Part shown: positions 10,023-18,188 of the stretch, one piece after another
Numbering within the stretch: position 1 is the first letter of the stretch
How the letters are laid out: every line of letters begins with the position of its first letter
NCBI GenBank assembly: GCA_002343075.1
Contig: DDRH01000007.1
Location: forward strand, 107,654 to 162,117
DNA from: Phycisphaerales bacterium UBA2421
GTDB lineage: Bacteria > Planctomycetota > Phycisphaerae > Tepidisphaerales > Tepidisphaeraceae
Direction of reading: 5' to 3'
Length of the DNA stretch: 54,464 nucleotides
Made by a program: the position numbers and the translations under genes
The notes under the pieces: generated by a model
What the model was told of the DNA's origin: nothing
What the model saw: the letters and a program-made list of their open reading frames with translations, nothing else
The model's database searches: none

Positions 10023-11447
10023 ATGCAGACGACGCGCGTAGGACTTTTCGGCATCGGCCTCGACGCCTATTGGCCTCAGTTTGCGGGGTTGAAGGACCGC
10101 CTCGAAGGCTATCTGTCACGTGTGCAGAAGAAGCTCGAACGCCCGGGCATCGAGGTCGTCAACCTCGGGCTGATCGATACGCCGCAGAAGGCGATGACCG
10201 CCGGGCATGATTTTCGCAAGGCCGATGTCGATGTAATCTTTCTGCACGTCACTACTTACGCGCTTTCCAGCACGGTGCTCCCCGTGGTGCAGCGAGCAAG
10301 GGTCCCGGTAATCATTCTCAATCTGCAGCCCGAAGCGGCGATTGACTATGCCACCTTCAACAGCTTGGGCGATCGTACGAAGATGACCGGGGACTGGCTC
10401 GCCCACTGTGCCGCCTGCCCCGTACCTGAGATTGCCAACGTCTTTAACCGCGCCCGTATCGATTTTCACCAGATCACGGGCACGATCGACAATGATCCGC
10501 AATGCTGGAACGAAGTCGATGCCTGGATCGAAGCCATCCGCGTCGCCGGCGTGATGAGCCACAATCGCCTCGGCCTGATGGGCCATTACTACGGCGGGAT
10601 GCTGGACATCTACACCGACACCACTCGCCAGTGCGCTTACTTTGGAGGGCATATCGAAATCCTCGAAGTCGATGAACTGGCCGGCCTGCGCGCCACAGTC
10701 ACCGCCGCCCAGATCGCCGACCGAGTAGACCTTTTCAAAGATCGCTTTGACGTTCAACCCGACTGTAGCGATAAGGAACTTGCCCGCGCCGCCCGTACCA
10801 GCGTCGCGCTCGACAAGCTCGTCGAGATTCACGATCTCGGTTCGATGGCGTACTACTACATGGGTACCGGCAACACCGAGAACGAAGCCACCATCAGCTC
10901 GATCATCCTCGGAAACTCTCTTCTTACCGCCCGTGGCATTCCCGTCGCCGGCGAGTACGAAGTGAAGAACGCGCAGGCCATGAAGATCATGGACAGCTTC
11001 GGTGTCGGCGGGAGCTTCACGGAGTACTACGCGATGGATTTCAACGACGACATTGTCCTCATGGGCCACGACGGCCCGGGTCATATTGGTATCGCACAAG
11101 GAAAGACAAAAGTGCGCCCGCTGAGCGTCTATCACGGCAAGGTCGGCAGCGGGCTGAGCGTCGAGATGAGTGTGAAGCACGGTCCCGTCACGCTACTCAG
11201 CGTTGTCGAGCGCGTCGACGGCTCGCTGACGTTGTTATGCGCCCACGCCGAGAGTGTCGCCGGGCCGATCCTCGAAATCGGCAACACCAACAGCCGTTAC
11301 AGGTTCTCGATTGGCGCAAGAAGATTTGTCAATGAGTGGAACCGCCACGGGCCAGCGCACCACTGCGCCGTGGGAGTTGGTCACATCGGCGAGAAGATCC
11401 AGAAGCTCGCGAGTCTGCTGGGAATGGGGTTCGCCCAGGTCTGCTGA
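10023..11447 (+). CDS. L-arabinose/L-fucose isomerase-like protein
   Basis: 474 residues from ATG 10023, preceded by GGGAGATCAGG; the longer frame overlaps the transporter gene and is rejected. The N-terminal Rossmann-like part (VGLFGIGLDAYW, VDVIFLHVTTYALSS) and middle (NRLGLMGHYYGGMLDIYTD) follow the AraA/FucI plan. Likely metal and catalytic residues lie in GSFTEYY, MDFNDDIVLMGHDGPGH and the C-terminal NEWNRHGPAHH, matching the Glu/Glu/His/His pattern of AraA. It would convert an aldose taken up by the adjacent symporter to a ketose in the cytoplasm. The sugar specificity (arabinose, fucose, rhamnose or other) is not certain. Confidence 0.8.
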   Translation: MQTTRVGLFGIGLDAYWPQFAGLKDRLEGYLSRVQKKLERPGIEVVNLGLIDTPQKAMTAGHDFRKADVDVIFLHVTTYALSSTVLPVVQRARVPVIILNLQPEAAIDYATFNSLGDRTKMTGDWLAHCAACPVPEIANVFNRARIDFHQITGTIDNDPQCWNEVDAWIEAIRVAGVMSHNRLGLMGHYYGGMLDIYTDTTRQCAYFGGHIEILEVDELAGLRATVTAAQIADRVDLFKDRFDVQPDCSDKELARAARTSVALDKLVEIHDLGSMAYYYMGTGNTENEATISSIILGNSLLTARGIPVAGEYEVKNAQAMKIMDSFGVGGSFTEYYAMDFNDDIVLMGHDGPGHIGIAQGKTKVRPLSVYHGKVGSGLSVEMSVKHGPVTLLSVVERVDGSLTLLCAHAESVAGPILEIGNTNSRYRFSIGARRFVNEWNRHGPAHHCAVGVGHIGEKIQKLASLLGMGFAQVC

Positions 11448-11461
11448 CCTCGCTCCACAGT

Positions 11462-12409
11462 TCAGAACAGCCGAAGGCTGTGCTCCTTGTCGAAGACCAA
11501 CCGCCTTATCGAGCCGTCGCTTTCAAATCTCAGAGGGGATGACCAGTACTGCAGATCATGACCTTTGATGCCATCGATTCGCGAGCCCCAGAGGTCGGCC
11601 AGCCACAGATGCACAGGACCGTCGGGGGTCTGTAACTGAAAGACGTCGGTCTGCTGTGCTGGCACTATAATCGTCCCGGCGTCGTCGCGGTTGATCTCAC
11701 CGAGTTGGCGATATGGACCGAGAGGCTTCTCGGCGGCGAAGACACGGACGTCTGCTCCGTGCGGGCAAAAGCAGCATGTGTTGCCGAACAGCACATAACA
11801 CAGACCTCCCCGCTTGAACATTGCCGGTGCTTCGACCTTTCGATCGAGCGTTTCCGATCGCTCCAGAGTGGATGCTGTGAAATCAGGCGAAAGTTTTTCA
11901 ACGGTCATGGCGTGGCGATCGATGCCGTCGCCGGCGATGTTGGTGTAGATGACGTAACCGGTACCGTCGTCGTCGACAAACAGATTGTGATCACCGGGCG
12001 TCGCACCCGCGAGTCTCACGTTCGGATTGACGATGTCGTAGGGCCCCTCCGGTTGATCCGCCAGTGCAACACCCAAGTGGCCTTCCCACAGCTTTGGATA
12101 CCAGTTGAACCAGAGCACGTACTTCGCAGTGTTTGGATTGAACGCAACATACGGTCGATAAAACACGCCCGGCGGCGGATTTATCAACAGGCTGCCGTGT
12201 TGATGCCAGGACATCAAATCTGAGGAGCTGTAGCAGGTATACACATTCGCTGGTGTGAAGCCGTCGGTGTGGCCGTAGCGTGTACCGAACCAGTAAAAGC
12301 GCCCGCCGAATCGGCGCAGACAGCCGTCGTGGCAATCGATCACATTGCCGTCGACATCGATCCGCGGGCGGGTATTTTGGATCGCGGCAGTTTGGAAGCG
12401 ATCGTCCAC
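11462..12409 (-). CDS. GH43-family glycoside hydrolase
   Basis: 315 residues from a GTG start; no better start is visible upstream. The N-terminus reads RPRIDVDGNVIDCHDGCLRRFGGRFYWFGTRYG, the five-bladed beta-propeller opening of GH43, with a likely catalytic base Asp in the DVDG/DCHDG area. Later blades show VDDDGTGYVIYTN and KVEAPAMFKRGGLCYVLFG; the latter carries the usual acid Glu (K-x-E-A-P). No signal peptide is seen. It is transcribed against the isomerase (14-nt gap) and away from the sulfatase. Beta-xylosidase or arabinofuranosidase-like activities are typical; which one is undetermined. Confidence 0.82.
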   Translation of the reverse strand: MDDRFQTAAIQNTRPRIDVDGNVIDCHDGCLRRFGGRFYWFGTRYGHTDGFTPANVYTCYSSSDLMSWHQHGSLLINPPPGVFYRPYVAFNPNTAKYVLWFNWYPKLWEGHLGVALADQPEGPYDIVNPNVRLAGATPGDHNLFVDDDGTGYVIYTNIAGDGIDRHAMTVEKLSPDFTASTLERSETLDRKVEAPAMFKRGGLCYVLFGNTCCFCPHGADVRVFAAEKPLGPYRQLGEINRDDAGTIIVPAQQTDVFQLQTPDGPVHLWLADLWGSRIDGIKGHDLQYWSSPLRFESDGSIRRLVFDKEHSLRLF

Positions 12410-12562
12410 AACGAAGCAATGTTGATGTGAATGAGAGGCCCGTCAATTTGCGCCGCGTGACATCCGCTGGCTGTTTGTGACCTGCAACGGCGCGGGGCGC
12501 GGCGAACCGTTGCCTCGCCATTAAGATAGTGAGGCTCGCACGAACCGATGGAGAATTGACCG

Positions 12563-13945
12563 ATGGCAGCCAACATCCTGCTGATTCATTCCGACCAGCA
12601 TCGCTTCGATTGTGTCGGAGTTCATGGTCACCCCGTGATCAAAACACCTGTTCTCGATCAATTGGCGCGCGACGGAGCGGATTTTACACACGCGTTTACG
12701 CCAAGCCCGATTTGCACACCCGCTCGAGCGTCACTTCTGACAGGGCGATGGCCAACGCAGCATGGCGTCGTTAGCATTCCAAAGACCGAGATTTACCGTT
12801 GTGTTCGTGAGGACGAGCGACTGTTCTGGCAGGAACTCTCCGATGCCGGGTATCAGCAGGCGCTGTTCGGAAAATGGCACAATGAAACGCCGCGAGATCC
12901 AAGCAGTTACGGGGTGCGGTATCTGCCGGAGTCGGATTACACCGCGTGGCGCGCCGGTCAAGGCTTGGCACCGCAGCCGAACAGCAATGGGTGGTTCGGC
13001 GAAGTCGATCCGCACATACTCACCGAACAGCACCGGCTTGCGTGGGAAGCGCGAGAGGTATCGGCGTGCATGGAGTCATTTGCGGCGTCCAAGGCGCCTT
13101 GGATGATCCGCTGGGACCCGAGCGAGCCACATCTCCCTAACGTCATTCCGGCCGCCATTGCCGACATGTATCCGCCTGAAACGATCCCGCCGTGGCCGAG
13201 CTTTGCCGATACGTTGCGAGATAAGCCGTTCATTCAATCGCAGCAGCGCCGCACATGGGGGGTGGCTGATTGGACATGGAAGGAATGGTCGTTGGTTGTC
13301 AGCCGATATCTGGCAGAAATCACGCTGATGGATGAGCAGATCGGGAAAGTGCTTGCGACTTTGGATCGGCTTGGTTTGCGCGACAGCACGTTAGTCATCT
13401 ACACCACCGACCACGGGGATTACTGCGGCGGGCATGGCCAAATGGACAAGCATTTCAACATGTATGACGACGTTGTGCGCGTGCCACTAATCATGCGCTG
13501 GCCGGGCATGATTCCCGCCGGGGTGCGGCGTGATGATTTTGTGTCGCATGAAATCGACTTGGCGCGAACTGTCGTGACGGTCGCGACCAACACCTGTCCG
13601 GACAGCTTCCAAGGCGTCGATCTCGTACCCGTCGCTAAAGGTGAACAGGGAACTGGCCGCCGCGATGTGTTTGCGCAGTTTCAGGGAGCGCAGTTTGGCC
13701 TTTATTCACAGCGGATGCTCCGCGATTCGCGCTGGAAATACGTCTGGAATCTCACAGACGTGGATGAGCTTTACGATCTTGAAGCTGATCCAGGTGAATT
13801 GACTAACCTCGCTTCGCATCCCGATTATGGAAATGAACTTTCAAGGCTTCGGCGACAGCTTACCGCATGGCTCGAATCGATTTCCGACCCGCTGTTGAAT
13901 GAATTCACACGGGTTCAGTTGCATCGCATAGGGGTGAAGCCGTGA
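12563..13945 (+). CDS. Sulfatase (arylsulfatase family, Cys-type)
   Basis: 460 residues. The N-terminus HSDQHRFDCVG supplies metal-binding residues, and CTPARASLLTGRWP at about residue 52 is the sulfatase signature C-x-P-x-R whose Cys is converted to formylglycine. YTTDHGDYCGGHGQMDKHFN carries the second metal and His/Lys site. The C-terminus has the usual YDLEADPGELTNLA. The start has GGAGAATTGACCG upstream. No signal peptide is visible, so the protein may be cytoplasmic. A modifying enzyme would be needed and is not in the window. Its position in the CAZyme cluster suggests desulfation of the same glycan. Confidence 0.92.
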   Translation: MAANILLIHSDQHRFDCVGVHGHPVIKTPVLDQLARDGADFTHAFTPSPICTPARASLLTGRWPTQHGVVSIPKTEIYRCVREDERLFWQELSDAGYQQALFGKWHNETPRDPSSYGVRYLPESDYTAWRAGQGLAPQPNSNGWFGEVDPHILTEQHRLAWEAREVSACMESFAASKAPWMIRWDPSEPHLPNVIPAAIADMYPPETIPPWPSFADTLRDKPFIQSQQRRTWGVADWTWKEWSLVVSRYLAEITLMDEQIGKVLATLDRLGLRDSTLVIYTTDHGDYCGGHGQMDKHFNMYDDVVRVPLIMRWPGMIPAGVRRDDFVSHEIDLARTVVTVATNTCPDSFQGVDLVPVAKGEQGTGRRDVFAQFQGAQFGLYSQRMLRDSRWKYVWNLTDVDELYDLEADPGELTNLASHPDYGNELSRLRRQLTAWLESISDPLLNEFTRVQLHRIGVKP

Positions 13946-14115
13946 TCCACGGTCATCTTGGTTGAGCGATGCGCCGGTCGGCATTGCTGTTTTGGCGTAC
14001 TGGCCGCGTAGGGTGAGATTTTGTCGGACCGATGCGGTTGGTTAGACGGACCGGAAGTGTCGGGTCGTCTAGGGCGTGCTATGCACTTTTGTGATAGTCT
14101 GCCGATGTAAGGTAG

Positions 14116-14685
14116 ATGGCAAGGAAGCCTTATCCGACGGACGTTTCAGACGAAGAATGGGATTTTATCGCTCGGTACCCGACGCTGATGCGTGAAGATG
14201 CTCCGCAGCGGGAGTTCTTGGCGCCATGGTGCACGACCTGCGTGAGTGATTGCGCATGGCACACGGTCGAATCCTGATCCGACGGCGGCGATCATCGACA
14301 GCCAAACGCTGCAGAGCACGCCGGAAAGCGGGCATCGCGCCGGCTACGACGGAGCCAAGCGAAACAAGGGATCGAAGATTCACATTGCCATCGACACCTT
14401 TGATCATCTGCTCAGCCTGCGTGTGACTCTATCGGATGAACAGGAACGGGCCCACGTGAAGAAGATCGCAAAACACGTGCAGAGGGTGACCGGCAAGTCG
14501 GTGGAATTGATCACTTTGATCAGGGCTACACTGGCGAGAGGCCGACGACGGCGATAGAGCTAGGCATCCGGCTCGAGGGTCGTCGAACTGCCGACGGCGA
14601 AACGCGGAATCCTGCTGCTGCCCCCGGCGATCGGTGGTTGCGCGATTCTTCGCATGATTGGGACGATTCCGAAGGCTGCCCAACT
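14116..14685 (+). pseudogene. Degraded IS5-family transposase
   Basis: The first piece reads MARKPYPTDVSDEEWDFIARYPTLMREDAPQRE, the N-terminus of IS5-family (IS427/IS1031-like) transposases. It jumps after QREF, with a loss of roughly 50 codons, to MVHDLRE*LRMAHGR in another frame. The frame then shifts to NPDPTAAIIDSQTLQST and GHRAGYDGAKRNKGSKIHIAID (14246-14530), then to FDQGYTGERPTTAIELGIRLE, and finally to RRSVVARFFA*LGRFRRL near 14627-14683, the usual C-terminal block. There are several frameshifts, at least two stops and one deletion, so it cannot be active. The sequence GGGCGTGCTATGCAC at 14072-14086 may be near the old left end. Confidence 0.85.
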
Positions 14686-14699
14686 CCGCGTGGTAGTAA

Positions 14700-14952
14700 G
14701 CCTCCACAGCGCGAATTCCGGGAATCTACTGGCCCGCGCAGGGGCATGCAGACCATCCTCACGGCCATCGGAACGGTCGTCAACGATGATCGGCTCATCG
14801 CGGGAAACTCCGGCATCGCCCGGCCGGTCGACATGGCGGCCGACCGTCTCAAAATGGATGCCAAGTTCACGGGCGATCCGCCGACGGGACCACCCGTGAC
14901 CGTGCAGTGTGAGAATGGACTGAACCAGTGCCATCTTGAGTTGAGTGGCCAT
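14700..14952 (-). pseudogene. IS21-family istA N-terminal fragment
   Basis: Reading right to left from ATG 14952: MATQLKMALVQSILTLHGHG, then WSRRRIARELGIHFETVGRHV. This is the helix-turn-helix start of IS21-type transposase A proteins. After about 40 residues the match fades into low-complexity sequence, and by about 14690 the strand is the antisense of the IS5 remnant. No DDE domain and no istB follow, so only the 5' end survives. It abuts the IS5 fragment tail to tail, suggesting successive insertions and deletions at the same point. Confidence 0.65.
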
Positions 14953-14958
14953 TCGTTG

Positions 14959-14984
14959 TCGCTCCCGGCATTTGCCGGGAGCGA
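14959..14984. repeat. Perfect 12-bp hairpin upstream of the istA fragment
   Basis: TCGCTCCCGGCA at 14959-14970 and its exact complement at 14973-14984, separated by TT. It lies 7 bp before the ATG of the istA fragment on the minus strand, so it could be a remnant of a translational or transcriptional control element of that IS. Confidence 0.6.
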
Positions 14985-15298
14985 TACTGAACGACCAACC
15001 CAACTGTTCTCAAAATGGCCGGTTTTGAAGTCAGCTAACGCGCCCATCATTGGCTGGTCTTGGGCCCCCGGTGGCAATCATTTGTCGCCCGCACCATCGC
15101 CAAAATGCCCAGTCGAACGGCGGCGGGCAAAGTCGGCCACGCAGACTCCAATTCAGCCAAGTCGCCTAAATGCAATGACAATGGCGATGCGCGGTTGGTG
15201 GGAAGTGTGCCACATTCTGTGCCACAGTGTGGCGAACAAGGCGAATTTGGAGTGGATTACGTCGGGGGCTCTCCCCCCCCCGCTATTTTTTCTCGTTC

Positions 15299-15330
15299 AA
15301 GGACTTGCGGCAACGCGAGTCCTTTTTTTC
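15299..15330 (+). terminator. Intrinsic terminator-like hairpin
   Basis: AAGGACTTGCG and CGCGAGTCCTT form an 11-bp stem with one G-U pair around a GCAA tetraloop, followed by a run of T. This is a textbook intrinsic terminator for plus-strand transcription. No intact gene precedes it now, which suggests it once ended a gene or RNA that has been lost. Confidence 0.7.
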
Positions 15331-15440
15331 TACCATCGCTTCTTTTCTTCACGGCGCGGCCGGTCGAACGAGCACGTTTTCACCCCGTGCTGCGGTGGAC
15401 GGGTCGGGCGGGTTTTGTTCCCCTTCAGGCCGCCTCAGTG

Positions 15441-15464
15441 AAATTGTTCCGCGCGGAACAATTT
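15441..15464. promoter_or_regulatory. Perfect 24-bp palindrome, possible protein-binding site
   Basis: The half-site AAATTGTTCCGC is followed directly by its exact reverse complement. The inner 16 bp, TGTTCCGCGCGGAACA, have the layout of a ParB parS site (TGTTTCACGTGAAACA) with four symmetric transition changes. It may equally be an operator for an unknown dimeric regulator. No gene starts within 370 bp downstream. What binds it is unknown. Confidence 0.45.
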
Positions 15465-15839
15465 GCAACATGCATCATAAACTATTATCTGCACAACACT
15501 TGCAACCAAAATAAGCAATAACCACACCCTAACAAAATGCGGCCAAAATGTGCCCTGCCTCACAGTTAAAAGTGATGCTCTTGCCAGCTTCAGGTCCGTG
15601 CCAGGTTAAGCGCCGCCGAGTCCGGCCGAGGGTGCTCGCGCCGGATCAATACATTTCAGAACACGTTTCTTGACATACCCGCTACACGCGTTCTCAAATG
15701 TCGGCAGCGCGCGATTTCCTTTCCGTGTCGCTGGCCGAATGACGCACGCGAATGACGCACGCGAGGCATGATTCGCCCAGCCGAAGAGCCTCGCTGCGTG
15801 GGCCGATGCGATGACCGTCGCGGCAGGGAAACGGAGTGA

Positions 15840-16889
15840 CGTCGCGACCGGGCGAGCGGCGATATTCTTGCGCAAAACATCTGGTCGCCGGTGTATATTG
15901 ACGCCATGGTCCTCCGCCACGTGGACATCGATTCCGACGGCGACATCGACCCCGCCGACGCTGCGGCGCCCGGCGGGCGGCAGTTCGCGCTGCAGGATGC
16001 CAACTTCAACGTCACCGCGGTCGTCACGCGCAGTTCCGCGGGCGATTGGGGCGTCGCTGAGCGGTATGTTTACGATCCCTACGGCACGAAGACCGTGCTC
16101 AACGGTGCCGCCGGGTTCGATGCCGATGTGACCGGCGTCACGCTGGAATGGTCCGCCGACGCGAATAACGTCAGCGACCGCGGCTTCGTCCACGGCCACC
16201 AGGGCGGCCGGGCGATGTGGGCGGAGACGGAACTGGATTTCCGCAACCGCTTCCTGCTGACAAACCTCGGGCGGTGGGGGCAGGTGGATCCGCTGGGGTA
16301 TGTGGATGGGGGGAGTTACTATCTCGCGTACGAAGCTCGGCCAATTGGGTCGTTAGACCCGCAGGGGCTGACCGTCCTCATCAAGGGCGGAACCAAGCCG
16401 GTCCGAGACGAGAAAGGAGAAATTGTAGACGTTGCCGAAGATGACGAATCTAAGCAGAAGCTCACTGGGGTTCTCGCTCGGATGAAGCGATGTAAGGAGT
16501 TTAAGCAACTCTATGACTATCTGGAAGCTCACGACCGCGTCGTAACGATCATTGCTGTTCCCAGTGGCGGGGGTCTGGATTCGCCGCTGGGCGAAACTGG
16601 GCCGACGGGTGACGACCCTGTTGGGGATCGGCATAACGGGCAAGGTGTCGATGTGACAGTGCGCATCGATATTGATTTTACTTCATTAAACATGGGCGAC
16701 TGGGAAGTCACGCTGGAAACGATCATCGCCCACGAGCTTGCACACGCAAAGGACTACGCTGATGGAGCACTCGACCGCGACAAAGATAAGGCGGAAGGCC
16801 CAGCAATCGCCGCTGAGAACCAGTACCGCGCGTGCGTGGGCCTCAAGCCTCGGCCCGCTCGTGGACCGGGACATCACGAGCGAAAGTGA
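15840..16889 (+). pseudogene. RHS C-terminal fragment with M91-like metallopeptidase toxin domain
   Basis: The frame opens after a stop at 15837 and enters directly into RHS sequence: ILAQNIWSPVYIDAMVLRH, ALQDANFNVTAVV, ERYVYDPYGTKTVLN and GRWGQVDPLGYVDGGSYYLAYEARPIGSLDPQGL, the end of the RHS core. The YD-repeat N-terminus is missing. After the core comes a variable tail of about 165 residues. It contains TIIAHELAHAKDYADGALD, a zinc-protease HExxH motif, and then AAENQYRACVGLKPRPARG, which fits the C-terminal pattern of peptidase family M91 (NleD-like). This is the polymorphic-toxin layout. A GTG at 15891 could still allow translation, but without the shell the toxin is probably not delivered. 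Confidence 0.78.
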
Positions 16890-16923
16890 CTGTCAGGCAT
16901 GTCGATTAGATGCCTGCCGCCAC

Positions 16924-17448
16924 ATGGCGTGCAGGTTTCTAGTAATCGCGATGATGTTGGGCCATTGCTTGGGCGTTGGCTGCACAAGACAGATTTCCGC
17001 CCACACCTCCGATGCCGACGTCGTCAGATTCCCTAACGCAAACGGCGTCGACAAACTTGATTTTATTCTGAACGTACGCAAGCCATCAGTGGTCTATGTG
17101 TCTGCGCCGTCAGCAATTCTGATCGAGGAAATGGTGACGGATGCCGGTACGGTCATCCGGCCGAGGGAGTCTGCCTCAATGGTCTACGACCTTGATCAGC
17201 TTACACATGAACTGCCTTCAAGCACGGTACTGTACCAACTCCGCGGCAGCTTCGAACACGACCCGATGGAAGTCCGGTTCTTGAGTCGAAGCTCCGACGA
17301 CCAATCAAAGTGGTGTGAGTTTCGAATACCCATTGCCGAAAGGGTGGCTACAGTTCTATATCGCGTTCGGCTGCCATCAGGGCAGACAACGCCTCATCGA
17401 AGACTCGTCTACGTCTACCCCATACACAGTTCCGGGTTCGGATACTGA
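16924..17448 (+). CDS. Putative lipoprotein, candidate immunity protein for the RHS-M91 toxin
   Basis: 174 residues from ATG 16924, beginning 34 nt after the RHS-toxin stop; the longer frame overlaps the toxin and is rejected. The N-terminus MACRFLVIAMMLGHCLGVGCTRQ is a signal peptide ending in a Cys with an imperfect lipobox. The mature part (about 150 residues) is beta-rich with no family that I recognise. Immunity genes normally follow their RHS toxin directly, and here another RHS scrap follows, so the place fits. The immunity role is an inference from position only. If correct, it would protect the periplasm or inner membrane face. Confidence 0.55.
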   Translation: MACRFLVIAMMLGHCLGVGCTRQISAHTSDADVVRFPNANGVDKLDFILNVRKPSVVYVSAPSAILIEEMVTDAGTVIRPRESASMVYDLDQLTHELPSSTVLYQLRGSFEHDPMEVRFLSRSSDDQSKWCEFRIPIAERVATVLYRVRLPSGQTTPHRRLVYVYPIHSSGFGY

Positions 17449-17529
17449 CTGAACTGGTCTAAGAATCAAGGAATGGAACAGTGACGCAGCTCGATGGTCC
17501 AAAGATCGTCCGAATGGAATCGACATGGC

Positions 17530-17610
17530 GTTGCTCGAACCACGATTCACGTCCCCATGCTTACGATCCCTACGGCAGCAAGATCGTGCCGCAAGGGCCG
17601 CTGGCGTTTT
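17530..17610 (+). pseudogene. Second RHS core scrap
   Basis: Around 17552-17590 one frame reads AYDPYGSKIVPQGPLA, similar to YVYDPYGTKTVLNGAAG in the larger RHS fragment at 16069-16110. Only this short motif remains. It lies after the candidate immunity gene, as orphan RHS tips do in RHS loci that change their toxin by recombination. Confidence 0.5.
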
Positions 17611-17620
17611 TTCCGCACCA

Positions 17621-18067
17621 TCACCCCGCCCGCCGCTGTACCAGTAGCACGTGGTCGCAGGCCAGCACGCACTCGCCCTTTTGGTTGAGCACTTCCACTT
17701 TTTCGGTCACTCGGCCCATGTTTGCGCGTTTGGGGTCGGGTTCTTTGTTACTGATGGTGATTCGGGTGTGGATCGTATCGCCGATGAAGACGGGTTTGGG
17801 GAAGCGCAGGCGGTCGTAGCCGTAGGTGAAGGCGACCGGGTTGATGGCGCCGGCGGTGAGGCCGATGCCGATGGTGAAGGTCATGGTGCCGTGGGCGATG
17901 CGCTGGCCGAACGGCGTTGACCTGGCAAACTCGGCGTCGAGATGATGGGGGAAAAAGTCGCCGGAGTGGCCGGCGTGGATGACAAAATCGGCTTCGGTGA
18001 TCGTGCGGCCGTGCGTCTCGCGGACGCTGTTCAGTTCGTAGTCTTCAAAATAGATCGTCTGGTTCAT
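17621..18067 (-). CDS. MaoC-like (R)-specific hydratase/dehydratase, hot-dog fold
   Basis: 148 residues from ATG 18067 (MNQTIYFEDYELNSVRETHGRTITEADF). The upstream part of the frame to 18274 lacks similarity and overlaps the divergent promoter region. The motif ADFVIHAGHSGDFFPHHLDAEFA holds the catalytic Asp/His pair of MaoC hydratases, and GQRIAHGTMTFTIGIGL is the second conserved segment. It would add or remove water on a CoA thioester. It is divergent from the oxidoreductase gene, 121 bp away, and near a type III CoA-transferase gene, so the two may act on the same CoA-bound acid. Confidence 0.88.
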   Translation of the reverse strand: MNQTIYFEDYELNSVRETHGRTITEADFVIHAGHSGDFFPHHLDAEFARSTPFGQRIAHGTMTFTIGIGLTAGAINPVAFTYGYDRLRFPKPVFIGDTIHTRITISNKEPDPKRANMGRVTEKVEVLNQKGECVLACDHVLLVQRRAG

Positions 18068-18188
18068 TAGCCTGGCTCTCTGGTTGAATTGACAAGGTGA
18101 TATCGCGGTGTTGTCATGCAAACAAGGATTGACGCAAGGGGGCGATGACTGGAGCAACCGCCCAAGCGAGAACGGATCGCGAGGAACA

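Larger units (their letters stand above)
15004..15839. other. Gap between IS remnants and RHS fragment
   Basis: No intact gene is seen. One frame around 15180-15270 reads GDARLVGSVPHSVPQCGEQG, which resembles the repetitive C-terminal tails of some planctomycete tyrosine recombinases. This is too short to call a gene. A run of nine C residues is followed by a good terminator-like hairpin at 15299-15330. A perfect 24-bp palindrome lies at 15441-15464, with a locally AT-richer stretch after it (15465-15560). The rest shows no recognisable coding signal. Confidence 0.5.

Noticed and set aside
10116..11180. A 354-codon open frame opposite the isomerase gene
   Set aside because: Antisense shadow of a well-supported AraA/FucI-like gene.
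15180..15297. Possible tRNA or tmRNA end before the terminator at 15299
   Set aside because: No T-arm, acceptor stem or CCA could be found; only the terminator is convincing.
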